From the NCBI RefSeq assembly GCF_030297155.1, contig NZ_AP028067.1, positions 2,418,001 to 2,482,000 on the forward strand: a stretch of DNA of 64,000 nt, given 5' to 3'. Under the pieces are notes generated by a model. The model ran no database searches. It was not told the origin of the DNA and worked only from the letters and a program-made list of their open reading frames with translations. Shown here piece after piece: positions 1 through 8,133 of the stretch. This DNA comes from Vibrio sp. FE10. GTDB taxonomy: Bacteria; Pseudomonadota; Gammaproteobacteria; Enterobacterales; Vibrionaceae. The position numbers and the translations under genes are program-made. How positions within the stretch are numbered: the first letter of the stretch is position 1; the number at the start of each line of letters is the position of its first letter.

Positions 1-453
1 GTCGCCAAACTTATCAGTGACGTAACGATCGTGAATCGTACCCTGCTGCACACCAATAGTTTTACCCGCTAGGCCGGCCTCATCAATGCTAAATTCTGCG
101 TTCTTAGCAGCAACAAACACAGCTGGCGTTTGATAGTACTTATCGGTGAACAGTATTTTGCGCTTACGCTCTTCGGTAATACGCATCGAAGCCATGATCA
201 CATCTGACTTTCTCGCCAATAGACTTGGAATCAACGAATCCCAGCTTTGTGATACCCAAGTACAATCCAACTTCGCTTGCTCACACAAGGCGTCTGCTAT
301 CTCAATATCAAACCCAACAGGTTTACCTTCGCTGTTTTTGTAGTTGAATGGCGGATAGGTAAAGTCTGACGCTAAACGGATTTCTTTCGCCTGTACTGTG
401 GTACCAAGTAAAGCAGCCGCACAAGCGAGTCCTAGTATTATCTTTTTCATCAT
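1..453 (-). CDS. Amino-acid ABC transporter periplasmic binding protein (3' end missing)
   Basis: This gene runs off the left edge, so only the first 151 codons are seen. The protein starts with a signal peptide (KK, a hydrophobic stretch, cleavage after VQA) and continues into the family 3 solute-binding fold, with the typical early segment DFTYPPF, then GFDIEIADAL and SWDSLIPSLL. Family members of this type bind lysine/arginine/ornithine, histidine or similar amino acids in the periplasm and deliver them to an ABC permease. I chose the ATG at 451-453 because an AGGA lies 5 bases before it; ATG codons at 450 and 459 are alternatives. The start lies only 7 bases after the stop of the HisC-like aminotransferase, so the two are probably co-transcribed. 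The exact ligand cannot be told from this part. Confidence 0.85.
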   Translation of the reverse strand, partial: MMKKIILGLACAAALLGTTVQAKEIRLASDFTYPPFNYKNSEGKPVGFDIEIADALCEQAKLDCTWVSQSWDSLIPSLLARKSDVIMASMRITEERKRKILFTDKYYQTPAVFVAAKNAEFSIDEAGLAGKTIGVQQGTIHDRYVTDKFGD

Positions 454-460
454 TGCCATC

Positions 461-1603
461 CTAGATATGATTTTTATCGAGTTGAGATTGAGTTTCTTTA
501 TGTTGAGATTGTTGAATTTGTTTGTCTTGTTGATTCTTTTCTAATTCGGTTTGGTAGCGTGAAAGTGACGCTATCACTTCTGCCATACTCTCTTGACTAC
601 CGATACTGATACGCACGCAATTACGCAAAGCAGGCTCATGGCTCTGATTTCTGGTCACAATGCCATCTTTCGTCAATACGCTAAACAGTTCATGCCCCGA
701 TTTTTGACGCAGCAAAATAAAGTTGGTCGATGATGGATAAACATGTTCAATGAAGTCGAACTGGGTCAACGCAGCTGCAAACTGATTACGAATCTCAACC
801 AGTTTAGCGGTCGCCTGTTTCATCACCGCAACACGCTCATCAGACAAAGCTTCTAATACGATCTGAGAAGAACAATCTGGCATTGGGTATGGAGGAATCA
901 GCTTGGACACATATTGCATCACGTTGGGACTAGCCAAAATAAAGCCACAACGTACAGCAGCTAGTCCAAACGCTTTAGATAAAGTGCGAATCACGACTAG
1001 ATGCGGATAACGCTCAATAAGGTTCACAGCCGATGTCTGAGGTTCAAATTCAATATACGCTTCATCGACCACGACTAGCGATTTACCCACAGTTCCTTCC
1101 AGTACCTCAATCAGGTCGGCTTTTGGAATCACGTTGCCCGTTGGGTTGTTCGGTGAACACAGAAAGACAAGATTAACCAGTTCGGACTTCTGCACAATAT
1201 CGGCGACATTAAGATTAAAGTCTTCTTGCAATGGCGAGTCTAAAGTCTCTATCGCCAGTGCATCGGCACAAAACTCGTACATAGCGTAAGTTGGAGAACA
1301 AATGAGGATATTGTCTTGTGCTGGTTTGCAAAAGGTTCTTATCAGTAAATCAATCGCTTCATCAGCACCACGAACCGCAACGGTGGCAGAGTCAGTTTCA
1401 CAATAGGCTTGATAAGCCTTGGCAATGTCTTGCGGTAAGAAATCAGGATAACGGTTATAACCTTGTTCACCCTCGAACAAAGTATTTTCCAGTTCATTGG
1501 CATTTAACCAGACACGTCCATCGCCGCCAATTCTTCTTGCCGATTGATAAGGTATTAATTTTTTTACAGCCTGAGGCACTAAGCTATCAATAAAAGATGT
1601 CAA
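461..1603 (-). CDS. HisC-like class I/II aminotransferase
   Basis: This is a 380-residue PLP-dependent aminotransferase of the histidinol-phosphate aminotransferase family. Visible marks are SPNNPTGN (about residues 150-157), VVDEAYIEF, the PLP-lysine motif RTLSKAFGLA (Lys near 210) and the C-terminal arginine region VRISIG. HisC enzymes move an amino group from glutamate to imidazole-acetol phosphate, and relatives act on aromatic or other amino acids. No other his gene is nearby, and it sits directly upstream of an amino-acid binding protein and opposite a LysR regulator. It therefore looks like a paralog working in uptake-linked amino acid metabolism rather than the his-operon enzyme. The last 27 residues are an unusual polar Q/K/N-rich tail beyond the family core. 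The substrate is unknown. Confidence 0.8.
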   Translation of the reverse strand: MTSFIDSLVPQAVKKLIPYQSARRIGGDGRVWLNANELENTLFEGEQGYNRYPDFLPQDIAKAYQAYCETDSATVAVRGADEAIDLLIRTFCKPAQDNILICSPTYAMYEFCADALAIETLDSPLQEDFNLNVADIVQKSELVNLVFLCSPNNPTGNVIPKADLIEVLEGTVGKSLVVVDEAYIEFEPQTSAVNLIERYPHLVVIRTLSKAFGLAAVRCGFILASPNVMQYVSKLIPPYPMPDCSSQIVLEALSDERVAVMKQATAKLVEIRNQFAAALTQFDFIEHVYPSSTNFILLRQKSGHELFSVLTKDGIVTRNQSHEPALRNCVRISIGSQESMAEVIASLSRYQTELEKNQQDKQIQQSQHKETQSQLDKNHI

Positions 1604-1652
1604 GAAGCTATCCCTTTCATGTAATTACGATTCCTTCACCACTGCCTTCATA

Positions 1653-1683
1653 TTCAAAATATGTGACTTATACACATATTGAA
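1653..1683. promoter_or_regulatory. Dyad in the aminotransferase/LysR intergenic region
   Basis: AATATGTG (1658-1665) and CACATATT (1673-1680) form a perfect inverted repeat with a 7-base spacer, flanked by TTCAA and GAA. It lies between two divergent promoters, where LysR-type regulators usually bind imperfect dyads. I infer that it is the operator of the adjacent regulator. Confidence 0.4.
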
Positions 1684-1783
1684 TCACAAATGATGACTAA
1701 GTATTTACATTCAAACAGAACACTATTGATAAATGAATCGAAATAATCACATAATAGCCATGATAAAAAGTCATAGGTAAAGC

Positions 1784-2671
1784 ATGAATAAAACTCTCCC
1801 TTCAACAAAAACACTGCTCGCGTTCTTGTCTACAGCTAAGCATCTCAACTTTACACGTGCTGCACATGAGCTCAATGTCACGCAAGGTGCAGTAAGCCGT
1901 CAGGTGCTGTCGTTTGAAGAGAGTCTTGGGTGCGATCTTTTCTACCGACATGCTCGTGGGTTGTCATTAACCCCCAAGGGAGAAGAACTGGTTCCGCTGA
2001 TTCAAGAGACCATTCAACAACTGCAATCAGCGCTTAATCAAGTTGCCAGCTCTCCATCGAAGATCAAACTCAACGCACCAAGCTGTATTACCTCTTGGCT
2101 ATTGCCTAAGCTGATGTCATTCCAACAAGCTTTTCCTGAAATTGATGTTGAGTTGACCTCAACCATCAAGCACGTTTTCGAACCAAGCTTTGATCCTTTT
2201 GATGCCGTCATCACCTATGGCAAGAAACCAAGCCAACAATCGATTGTTAGCCAACTCTTGTTTAATGAACAACTCGCGCCAGTCTGCCAAGCGCAAAGCA
2301 TTAAACCGAGTCACCTTACCAGTGGTTCTTCTTCTCTAATCAAGCCACACAAGCTCGCTCAATACACATGGCTACACGCTAACAACGAACAAAGTGATTG
2401 GCGACTTTGGTTAGAGCATATTGGAAGTCATGACCTTTCAAGCAAGAAAAACCAGCAATTTGCGACACTCGATCAAGCGATGAACGCCGCAATACAGGGC
2501 TTTGGGATTGCGATAGGCGACATCACTCTCGCCAAGCAAGACATCGACTTAGGTAGGTTGGTCAAGGTAAGTGAAGGAAGCATCTTTTCTGGTAATGGGT
2601 ATTTTTTTCTGCAACCTAAAAACCGGCAAAACCCTTCCCTATCAACTTTAGTCGATTGGCTAGTCGGTTAG
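1784..2671 (+). CDS. LysR-family transcriptional regulator (GcvA-like)
   Basis: The 295-residue protein has an N-terminal winged helix-turn-helix (LAFLSTAKHLNFTRAAHELN, then VTQGAVSRQV) followed by the periplasmic-binding-protein-like effector domain. The HTH wording and the downstream RHARGLSLTPKG match the GcvA/AmpR-like subgroup. An AGG lies about 7 bases before the ATG. It is divergent from the HisC-like aminotransferase and amino-acid binding protein, so it most likely controls that pair and itself. The effector is unknown; an amino acid or keto acid would fit the neighbours. Confidence 0.85.
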   Translation: MNKTLPSTKTLLAFLSTAKHLNFTRAAHELNVTQGAVSRQVLSFEESLGCDLFYRHARGLSLTPKGEELVPLIQETIQQLQSALNQVASSPSKIKLNAPSCITSWLLPKLMSFQQAFPEIDVELTSTIKHVFEPSFDPFDAVITYGKKPSQQSIVSQLLFNEQLAPVCQAQSIKPSHLTSGSSSLIKPHKLAQYTWLHANNEQSDWRLWLEHIGSHDLSSKKNQQFATLDQAMNAAIQGFGIAIGDITLAKQDIDLGRLVKVSEGSIFSGNGYFFLQPKNRQNPSLSTLVDWLVG

Positions 2672-2689
2672 CGGTTAGCGGTTAGCGGC
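2667..2689. repeat. Short tandem repeat GGTTAGC
   Basis: Three adjacent copies of a 7-base unit, GGTTAGC, overlap and follow the stop codon of the LysR gene. The stop TAG itself is part of the repeat, so slippage would add copies without changing the protein. Confidence 0.6.
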
Positions 2690-2972
2690 TATCAAATTGC
2701 CAATTGAGAAACATTAAAGCTTCAGTCGTTCGTCAGAATGAGAATTTTACCATTCTCAAAATAAAACTATTTTGCGCCAACTACGTATTGGTTTTTAGAG
2801 AATAGAACGTACATTCCTTTAACTAGTTGAAAAGAAAATTAATTCAACTTTTTATCTCAGAAACTCTATTCCAACGGACAAAATGGCATTCGAATTGCTT
2901 TGTCATAGATAACCCAACCAATATACAGCAGGTTGCAAAGATATAACTGCAGCTTGTCACGGAGGATAGGCT
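2672..2972. other. 301-base intergenic region
   Basis: AT-rich stretch between the LysR gene and the small unknown gene. It holds the GGTTAGC repeat at its start and a 7-base-pair hairpin (TGAGAAT 2739-2745, ATTCTCA 2752-2758) that could be a weak terminator of the LysR gene. The rest presumably carries the promoter of the next gene; I see no further open frame. Confidence 0.5.
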
Positions 2973-3221
2973 ATGACCTTACAAAGACATACATACTACG
3001 GCTTAATTCACCATGGAATTAAAACCTTATTAATCGATAGAATTGGCCACTTCACTGAGCGTGAGTATCACGAGTACCTTGACCTAACGACTGGTAAATC
3101 GACGTGTTTTGCGATGAGTGAGCAAGAGCTTGAAAACACCTTAGACAGTTTGAAGAGTGAGGGCTATCTTGAGGACATCAAGAAATTGATCCCTCGATAC
3201 CAAACATCGTCCATGCGGTAA
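2973..3221 (+). CDS. Conserved-looking small protein of unknown function
   Basis: An 82-residue protein I do not recognise. It is preceded by a strong ribosome-binding site, GGAGG, 8 bases before the ATG, which supports real translation. It has no signal peptide or membrane segment. It is rich in charged residues, with a predicted helical second half (MSEQELENTLDSLKSEGYLE) that resembles the end of a small winged-helix or helical-bundle domain. The gene stands alone, about 110 bases before yciB, in the same direction. Codon use looks like that of its neighbours. Confidence 0.65.
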   Translation: MTLQRHTYYGLIHHGIKTLLIDRIGHFTEREYHEYLDLTTGKSTCFAMSEQELENTLDSLKSEGYLEDIKKLIPRYQTSSMR

Positions 3222-3330
3222 CAGGAGTTACACAACATTAGTTTTGCAGCCAATTGTCTCGGGCTATTTAGCATCGAGGCAATTTTGGTTAGACTGTCTG
3301 CAACTCAACTAACTGGATACTCAGTGCCAC

Positions 3331-3933
3331 ATGAAGCAAATCCTTGATTTCATTCCTCTCATCATTTTCTTTGCGCTGTATAAGATGTACGACATCTACA
3401 CAGCTACAGGCGCATTGATTGTTGCTTCCGCAGTACAAATCGTTTTGACGTACATTATCTACAAGAAAGTGGAGAAAATGCAGATCATCACATTTTTGAT
3501 GGTTGCCGTATTTGGCGGCATGACCATCTTTTTGCATGATGACAACTTCATAAAATGGAAAGTAACCATCGTTTATGCATTGTTCGCGATCGGCCTGACT
3601 GTCAGTCACCTAATGGGCAAATCAGCGATTAAAGGCATGTTAGGTAAAGAGATCTCTCTTCCTGAAGCGGTATGGGGCAAGATCAACTGGGCTTGGACTC
3701 TGTTCTTCACTCTGTGTGCGATCCTCAATGTTTACGTTGCTTTCAACCTACCATTGGATGTGTGGGTCAACTTCAAAGTGTTTGGCCTTCTCATCGCTAC
3801 TTTTGCATTTACCTTGCTAACGGGTGTTTATATCTACAAGCATTTACCAAAAGACCAGCTTCAGTCAAAAGAGCAAGCTCCAGAAAACGATAAGCAACAA
3901 GAGCTCTCAGGTAAAAATACCGACGAGAAATAA
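3331..3933 (+). CDS. yciB: Inner membrane-spanning protein YciB (septation protein A family)
   Basis: A 200-residue protein with about five transmembrane helices, starting [14 protein letters not shown], the classic start of the YciB/IspZ family. Other family marks are [12 protein letters not shown] and [10 protein letters not shown]. YciB lies in the inner membrane and is linked to envelope and septum synthesis in enterobacteria; its biochemical activity is not settled. It is somewhat longer than the E. coli protein because of a hydrophilic C-terminal tail of about 25 residues rich in K, Q and E. It is followed by yciA and yciI in the same direction, the usual order in vibrios. Confidence 0.93.
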   Translation: MKQILDFIPLIIFFALYKMYDIYTATGALIVASAVQIVLTYIIYKKVEKMQIITFLMVAVFGGMTIFLHDDNFIKWKVTIVYALFAIGLTVSHLMGKSAIKGMLGKEISLPEAVWGKINWAWTLFFTLCAILNVYVAFNLPLDVWVNFKVFGLLIATFAFTLLTGVYIYKHLPKDQLQSKEQAPENDKQQELSGKNTDEK

Positions 3934-3992
3934 CCCTTAGAGATGAGTCCGCATCCCCTTTTTGATACAATTATTATCAATATGCGATTTAA

Positions 3993-4027
3993 CAGTGGCC
4001 AATGATACTCGTGATCATTGGCCACTG
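3993..4027 (+). terminator. Perfect 14-bp hairpin between yciB and yciA
   Basis: CAGTGGCCAATGAT (3993-4006) and ATCATTGGCCACTG (4014-4027) are exact inverted copies around a 7-base loop. The following bases, ATTGTTTGTG, are only moderately T-rich, so this may be a weak or Rho-assisted terminator, or an operator. Confidence 0.5.
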
Positions 4028-4128
4028 ATTGTTTGTGTTCGGTGAATACGTTAAAAATACGACCACCGCGAGTACCGCAAACACATCTATTTAAATTCAA
4101 AACAATCAATACCATTAAGAGTACAACA

Positions 4129-4527
4129 ATGACTATTCAATCAACTTTGAACCCGATTGGTTCTTTACTTCTTCGCACCTTGGCGATGCCCTCTGATACC
4201 AATGCAGCAGGTCAAATATTCGGTGGTTGGATAATGTCTCAACTGGACCTGGCTGGCGGCATACTGGCGAAAGAGATCTCAAACGGAAAAATAGTCACCG
4301 TGTCAGTATCAAGCATCGAATTCAAACAGCCAGTATCGGTCGGCGATGTAGTCTGTGTTTATGGCGACTGCACCAAGATTGGCCGCAGCTCGATGAATAT
4401 CGACCTAGAGGTATGGGTTAAGCCGGTACTTGATCACGGCATCGGCGATCGTTATAAAGTTTGTGGCGCGACATTCAACTACGTTGCTGTAGACGAAAGC
4501 GGTAAACCTCGCCCAATCAACAAATAG
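4129..4527 (+). CDS. yciA: Acyl-CoA thioester hydrolase YciA
   Basis: A hotdog-fold thioesterase of 132 residues. The signature LRTLAMPSDTNAAGQIFGGW, with the catalytic Asn/Asp region in MPSDTN, marks the YciA/acyl-CoA hydrolase family. These enzymes split acyl-CoA to free acid and CoA in the cytoplasm, with broad chain-length range. An open frame extends upstream to 4018, but that stretch encodes no family sequence. I chose the ATG at 4129, which places the conserved core at the usual distance from the N-terminus. It lies behind the 14-bp hairpin and may have its own promoter. Confidence 0.93.
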   Translation: MTIQSTLNPIGSLLLRTLAMPSDTNAAGQIFGGWIMSQLDLAGGILAKEISNGKIVTVSVSSIEFKQPVSVGDVVCVYGDCTKIGRSSMNIDLEVWVKPVLDHGIGDRYKVCGATFNYVAVDESGKPRPINK

Positions 4528-4552
4528 TCCTTCGACGACCTTATCTCTCTCA

Positions 4553-4592
4553 AAGGTCTTTAGTCATTTCGATTAAAAATGCTAAAGACCTT
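4553..4592 (+). terminator. Hairpin after yciA
   Basis: AAGGTCTTTAG (4553-4563) pairs with CTAAAGACCTT (4582-4592) around an 18-base loop. The long loop and weak T tail make it a moderate terminator candidate. Confidence 0.45.
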
Positions 4593-4720
4593 CTCACTCT
4601 GCCGCACCATTTCACAATTTCTTATCATTAGCTCTTCCAATACCCATTAGTTCGCGTAAATTAGCCAGATAAATAATTTAATCGCTCTAATTCAGTGAAG
4701 TAACATAAGGATATCTCAAC

Positions 4721-5017
4721 ATGTGGTACGTGATTTTTTCTCAAGACGTCGAAAACTCATTAGAAAAACGCCTAAGTGTTCGCCCACAACATCTAGAACG
4801 CCTACAAACACTTCACGATGAAGGTCGACTTCTAACAGCAGGTCCAATGCCCGCTATCGATTCAGATAACCCTGGTGAAGCGGGTTTCACAGGTTCTACT
4901 GTAATTGCTGAGTTCAACTCTTTAGAAGACGCACAAGCATGGGCTGACGCAGACCCGTACATTGATGCTGGTGTCTACCAAAATGTCATCGTAAAACCAT
5001 TCAAGAAAGTATTTTAA
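4721..5017 (+). CDS. yciI: YciI family protein
   Basis: A 98-residue protein of the YciI-like/YCII domain family, a small ferredoxin-like alpha-beta fold. It begins [17 protein letters not shown] and contains the conserved LLTAGPMP segment and the DPYIDAGVY segment near the end. Related domains carry a His-Asp pair and some work in chlorinated-aromatic degradation, but the function of stand-alone YciI is not established. A good ribosome site (AAGGA) precedes the ATG. Its stop is one base before the start of the pilotin gene, so both are translated from one message. Confidence 0.9.
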   Translation: MWYVIFSQDVENSLEKRLSVRPQHLERLQTLHDEGRLLTAGPMPAIDSDNPGEAGFTGSTVIAEFNSLEDAQAWADADPYIDAGVYQNVIVKPFKKVF

Positions 5018-5018
5018 C

Positions 5019-5414
5019 GTGAAAAAATGGATTATTGGTTCACTGGCTTTAGCTCTGCTTGCAGGCTGTGCTTCAAGTGAGCAAGACCAACAAAGACAGC
5101 TTGAAATGATGGCACAACACCGTGCTGGCGTTTTATCGGCTGGCCTGCCAATTGAGTATGGCCCATTGTCAGTTATGCGTGTACTGGCAAAAAACACCGT
5201 TATCGAGATCATGATGATCTACAACCAAGACGCTAAAGGTGCTAAGCCTTTGAACCAAGTTGTAGACATGAGTGTGAATAGCTACTGCACCAACTCTGAA
5301 GTAAGAGCAAACCTCGACATGGGCTTGGCTTACAACATCAAGATTCGCAATACTCGCGGACAATTGATGGTTGAGAAGCTGATCAGCAAAGATACTTGCC
5401 AGAGCAGCAGCTAA
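5019..5414 (+). CDS. gspS2: Type II secretion pilotin lipoprotein (AspS/GspS2 family)
   Basis: A 131-residue lipoprotein with a GTG start. The signal peptide ends in the lipobox LAGC with the lipidated Cys at residue 17. Two further cysteines (in NSYCTN and KDTCQ) are placed as expected for the disulfide of the Vibrio pilotin. In V. cholerae the AspS pilotin carries the GspD secretin to the outer membrane, and as I remember it also lies next to yciI and metE, matching this order. The gene is thus far from the main type II secretion operon. The usual literature name AspS collides with aspartyl-tRNA synthetase, so I give the family symbol. Confidence 0.8.
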   Translation: MKKWIIGSLALALLAGCASSEQDQQRQLEMMAQHRAGVLSAGLPIEYGPLSVMRVLAKNTVIEIMMIYNQDAKGAKPLNQVVDMSVNSYCTNSEVRANLDMGLAYNIKIRNTRGQLMVEKLISKDTCQSSS

Positions 5415-5442
5415 ATTCGAGATTCGAATAAGCACCAAGTAG

Positions 5443-5474
5443 AAAGGCCTCGCATTTGCGAGGCCTTTGTTTTT
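5443..5474. terminator. Bidirectional terminator between pilotin and metE
   Basis: AAAGGCCTCGCA (5443-5454) pairs exactly with TGCGAGGCCTTT (5457-5468), followed by GTTTTTT on the plus strand. It lies between two convergent genes and can serve both. Confidence 0.85.
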
Positions 5475-5506
5475 TGAGAGTAATCAAACCCTAACGTTAG
5501 CTAAAC

Positions 5507-7855
5507 TTAAACTCCTGCCGATTCCCACTCTTTACGCAGTGTCTTAGTCGCCGATACAAGATTGGTCAGTGCAGCTTCTGTCTCTGCCCAGTTACGTGTC
5601 TTAAGACCACAATCTGGGTTTGCCCACAAACGTTCTGCCGGGATTTTCTCTGCCGCCTTCTTCAGCAAATCAACAATCCACTCTTCTGATGGGATGTTTG
5701 GTGAGTGAATATCGTAAACACCTGGGCCAATCGCATTCGGGTAATTGAACTCTTCAAACGCTTTCAGCAGTTCCATGTTCGAGCGAGAGGTTTCAATGGT
5801 AATCACATCTGCATCTAGCGCCGCCACTGAATCAATGATCTCGTTGAACTCGCTGTAACACATGTGTGTATGGATCTGAGTCTCTGGCTTGGCACTCGCT
5901 GCTGAAATCTTAAAGGCATCGACCGCCCACTCTAAGTATTCTGCATGGTCGCGTTTTTTCAGCGGCAAGCCTTCACGAATAGCAGGCTCATCAATTTGAA
6001 TAATGTTGATTCCAGCGTCTTGCAAATCCGACACTTCATCACGCAGCGCAAACGCTAATTGGTTGGTGATCTCTTTGCGAGAGATGTCTTCACGTGGGAA
6101 TGTCCAACACAAGATAGTGACAGGTCCTGTGAGCATTCCTTTCATTTGCTTTGAAGTCAGAGATTGAGCATAGGTCGACCATTCTACCGTCATTGGTTTT
6201 TCACGCTCGATATCCGCAACCACAATCGCAGGTTTCACGCAGCGAGAACCATAGCTTTGTACCCAACCAAATTTGGTGGTTTGGAAGCCTGCTAGATTTT
6301 CTGCAAAGTATTCCACCATGTCATTTCGCTCGGCTTCACCATGCACAAGCACATCCAAATCGAGTGCTTCTTGACGTTTGACCGCATCCGCGATGTGACC
6401 TTTTAGTGCGTTGGTATATTCCGCTTCACTCAATTGACCGGTGCGGTAGGCGCTACGTTGAACGCGAATCTCACCGGTTTGCGGGAAAGAGCCAATCGTT
6501 GTGGTTGGTAACAACGGTAAGCCGAGAACTTCAGACTGATGCGCCGCTCGCTCAGCATAAGGCGCACTTCTCTCAGCTAACGCTTTAGTGATGGTATTAA
6601 GGCGAGCTTGTACCTGAGGCTTGTTGACATGAGTCGCGCTCTTACGAGCAACAATTGGCTGGCTGTACGTCTCACAAGCTAAAATGGCATTTTGATCGCC
6701 GTCTAACGCAGCTCCCAATAAACTCACCTCGGTGACTTTCTGTTTCGCGAAAGCAAACCAACTCTTCACTTCTTCGCTAAGCGAATCTTCTAATTCTAAA
6801 TCCACTGGGCTGTGCAGCAACGAGCATGAACTTGCCACCCACAGTTTTTCTCCTAGCTTCTCTTTCACTGGCTGTAGTAGATCCAGATGCGCGGCCAAAT
6901 CAGCACGCCACACATTGCGACCGTTAATCGCCCCTGCAGAAAGCACCCAATCTTCCGGTAACTTGTTCACCACCTCATTAAGTTGCTGCGGTGCTGCAGC
7001 CAAGTCGATGTGTAAACCGTTGACGGGCAGTTCTACGATGTTATCTAACGTGTCAGTCACTGAATCAAAGTAAGTGGTAAGCAGCAGTTTTACATCGCCT
7101 TGAATCACTTGATAAGCCAACTTGAATGATTCAGACCACCGCTTTTCAAGTTCCAGAGAAAGAATAGGTTCGTCAATTTGCACCCACTCAACACCTAACT
7201 TGGAAAGTTTAGCCAAAATCGCTTGGTAGGCAGTAAGAAGGCGAGGCAACAGGGTTAAGCGGTCAAAGCCCTCTTCCACTTCTTTGCCTAGGTACAAGTA
7301 AGACAGTGGGCCGAGAAGTACAGGCTTAACCTTGTGTCCTGCTTTTATCGCTTCGTTCACTTCGTCAAACAGCTGTGGCCAGCTCACTTCGAATGAGTCG
7401 TCTTTACTGAATTCAGGAACAATATAGTGATAGTTAGTGTTGAACCACTTAGTCATGTCAGACGCTGCTGAGCTGTCTTTTGTGCCACTTTCCAAACCAT
7501 GTTGACCACCACAACAGGTTGGCTGCGTTTGAGATTGACCACGACCTACGCGGAACAAGGTATCTAAATCTGGAAAGGCTTTTTCATCTCCTGAACCACC
7601 AGCATGACGCTTTGGCACGTGGCCTAGAAGTAACGTCGTTGTCAGAACATGGTCGTACCATGCGAAGTCGCCCGCAGTTGCAAAGCTTAGATTCGCGTCG
7701 GCTTGTACATTCCAGTTACGATTTCTTAGCTCGCTGCCGAGCAGCTTAAGTTCTGATTGGTCAATCTCACCACGCCAGTATTTCTCTAGTGAGAACTTAA
7801 GTTCGCGTTTTTCGCCGATGCGTGGGTAACCAAGAATATGCGTTGTTGTCGTCAT
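5507..7855 (-). CDS. metE: Cobalamin-independent methionine synthase
   Basis: This 782-residue enzyme moves the methyl group of 5-methyltetrahydropteroyltriglutamate to homocysteine, the last step of methionine synthesis. The N-terminal domain starts [19 protein letters not shown]. The C-terminal catalytic half has [10 protein letters not shown] and the zinc ligands in [10 protein letters not shown] and NPDCGLKTR. It is some 30 residues longer than the E. coli enzyme, mostly through a glycine/serine-rich insertion near residues 106-130 that includes a CC pair. It is divergent from metR, with MetJ-like boxes in the shared promoter region, so methionine and homocysteine levels should set its expression. 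Confidence 0.97.
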   Translation of the reverse strand: MTTTTHILGYPRIGEKRELKFSLEKYWRGEIDQSELKLLGSELRNRNWNVQADANLSFATAGDFAWYDHVLTTTLLLGHVPKRHAGGSGDEKAFPDLDTLFRVGRGQSQTQPTCCGGQHGLESGTKDSSAASDMTKWFNTNYHYIVPEFSKDDSFEVSWPQLFDEVNEAIKAGHKVKPVLLGPLSYLYLGKEVEEGFDRLTLLPRLLTAYQAILAKLSKLGVEWVQIDEPILSLELEKRWSESFKLAYQVIQGDVKLLLTTYFDSVTDTLDNIVELPVNGLHIDLAAAPQQLNEVVNKLPEDWVLSAGAINGRNVWRADLAAHLDLLQPVKEKLGEKLWVASSCSLLHSPVDLELEDSLSEEVKSWFAFAKQKVTEVSLLGAALDGDQNAILACETYSQPIVARKSATHVNKPQVQARLNTITKALAERSAPYAERAAHQSEVLGLPLLPTTTIGSFPQTGEIRVQRSAYRTGQLSEAEYTNALKGHIADAVKRQEALDLDVLVHGEAERNDMVEYFAENLAGFQTTKFGWVQSYGSRCVKPAIVVADIEREKPMTVEWSTYAQSLTSKQMKGMLTGPVTILCWTFPREDISRKEITNQLAFALRDEVSDLQDAGINIIQIDEPAIREGLPLKKRDHAEYLEWAVDAFKISAASAKPETQIHTHMCYSEFNEIIDSVAALDADVITIETSRSNMELLKAFEEFNYPNAIGPGVYDIHSPNIPSEEWIVDLLKKAAEKIPAERLWANPDCGLKTRNWAETEAALTNLVSATKTLRKEWESAGV

Positions 7856-7923
7856 GAGTCTGTTCCTTATTCGATAATTTTAATTTCCGGTCAGACTGCC
7901 TTTGATGATTTCACTTTTCACAA

Positions 7924-7939
7924 AGGCGTCTGGATGGCT
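7924..7939. promoter_or_regulatory. Candidate MetJ boxes (two tandem)
   Basis: AGGCGTCT (7 of 8 match to AGACGTCT) is directly followed by GGATGGCT (5 of 8). Tandem 8-base met boxes are the known form of MetJ operators. It lies 70-85 bases upstream of the metE start codon. Confidence 0.55.
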
Positions 7940-8002
7940 AAACTATCGCCCTAATCCGATCTATGGACAACGTCCAAATATTCATCTTGTTTATTAATAA
8001 TA

Positions 8003-8028
8003 TTCATCTTTAATCGTCCAAAGATGAA
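8003..8028. promoter_or_regulatory. Candidate MetR dyad
   Basis: TTCATCTTT (8003-8011) and AAAGATGAA (8020-8028) form a perfect inverted repeat with an 8-base spacer; a further TTCATCTT copy lies at 7981. The TTCA/TGAA half sites resemble MetR recognition, though the spacing is longer than in the enterobacterial consensus. Confidence 0.45.
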
Positions 8029-8036
8029 CAGTTTAA

Positions 8037-8060
8037 ATCCATCTGGACATCTAGACGTTT
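8037..8060. promoter_or_regulatory. Candidate MetJ operator of three tandem met boxes
   Basis: Three adjacent 8-mers, ATCCATCT (5/8), GGACATCT (6/8) and AGACGTTT (7/8), match the AGACGTCT consensus in phase. It lies in the metE/metR intergenic region, nearer metR, where a MetJ repressor could turn off both genes when S-adenosylmethionine is high. Confidence 0.6.
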
Positions 8061-8133
8061 ACAAAACATAAAAAACACCGTAGGGTGATTATTAAGAAAT
8101 ATTGAATTGGCTTAGGGAATATGAGGAATACTC

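Noticed and set aside
2667..2689. Possible CRISPR-like repeat (GGTTAGC x3)
   Set aside because: The units are 7 bases with no spacers; it is a simple tandem repeat. No CRISPR array or cas gene is seen in the window.
3289..3609. A 106-codon minus-strand frame over yciB
   Set aside because: It lies fully opposite the well-supported yciB gene and has no recognisable protein features.
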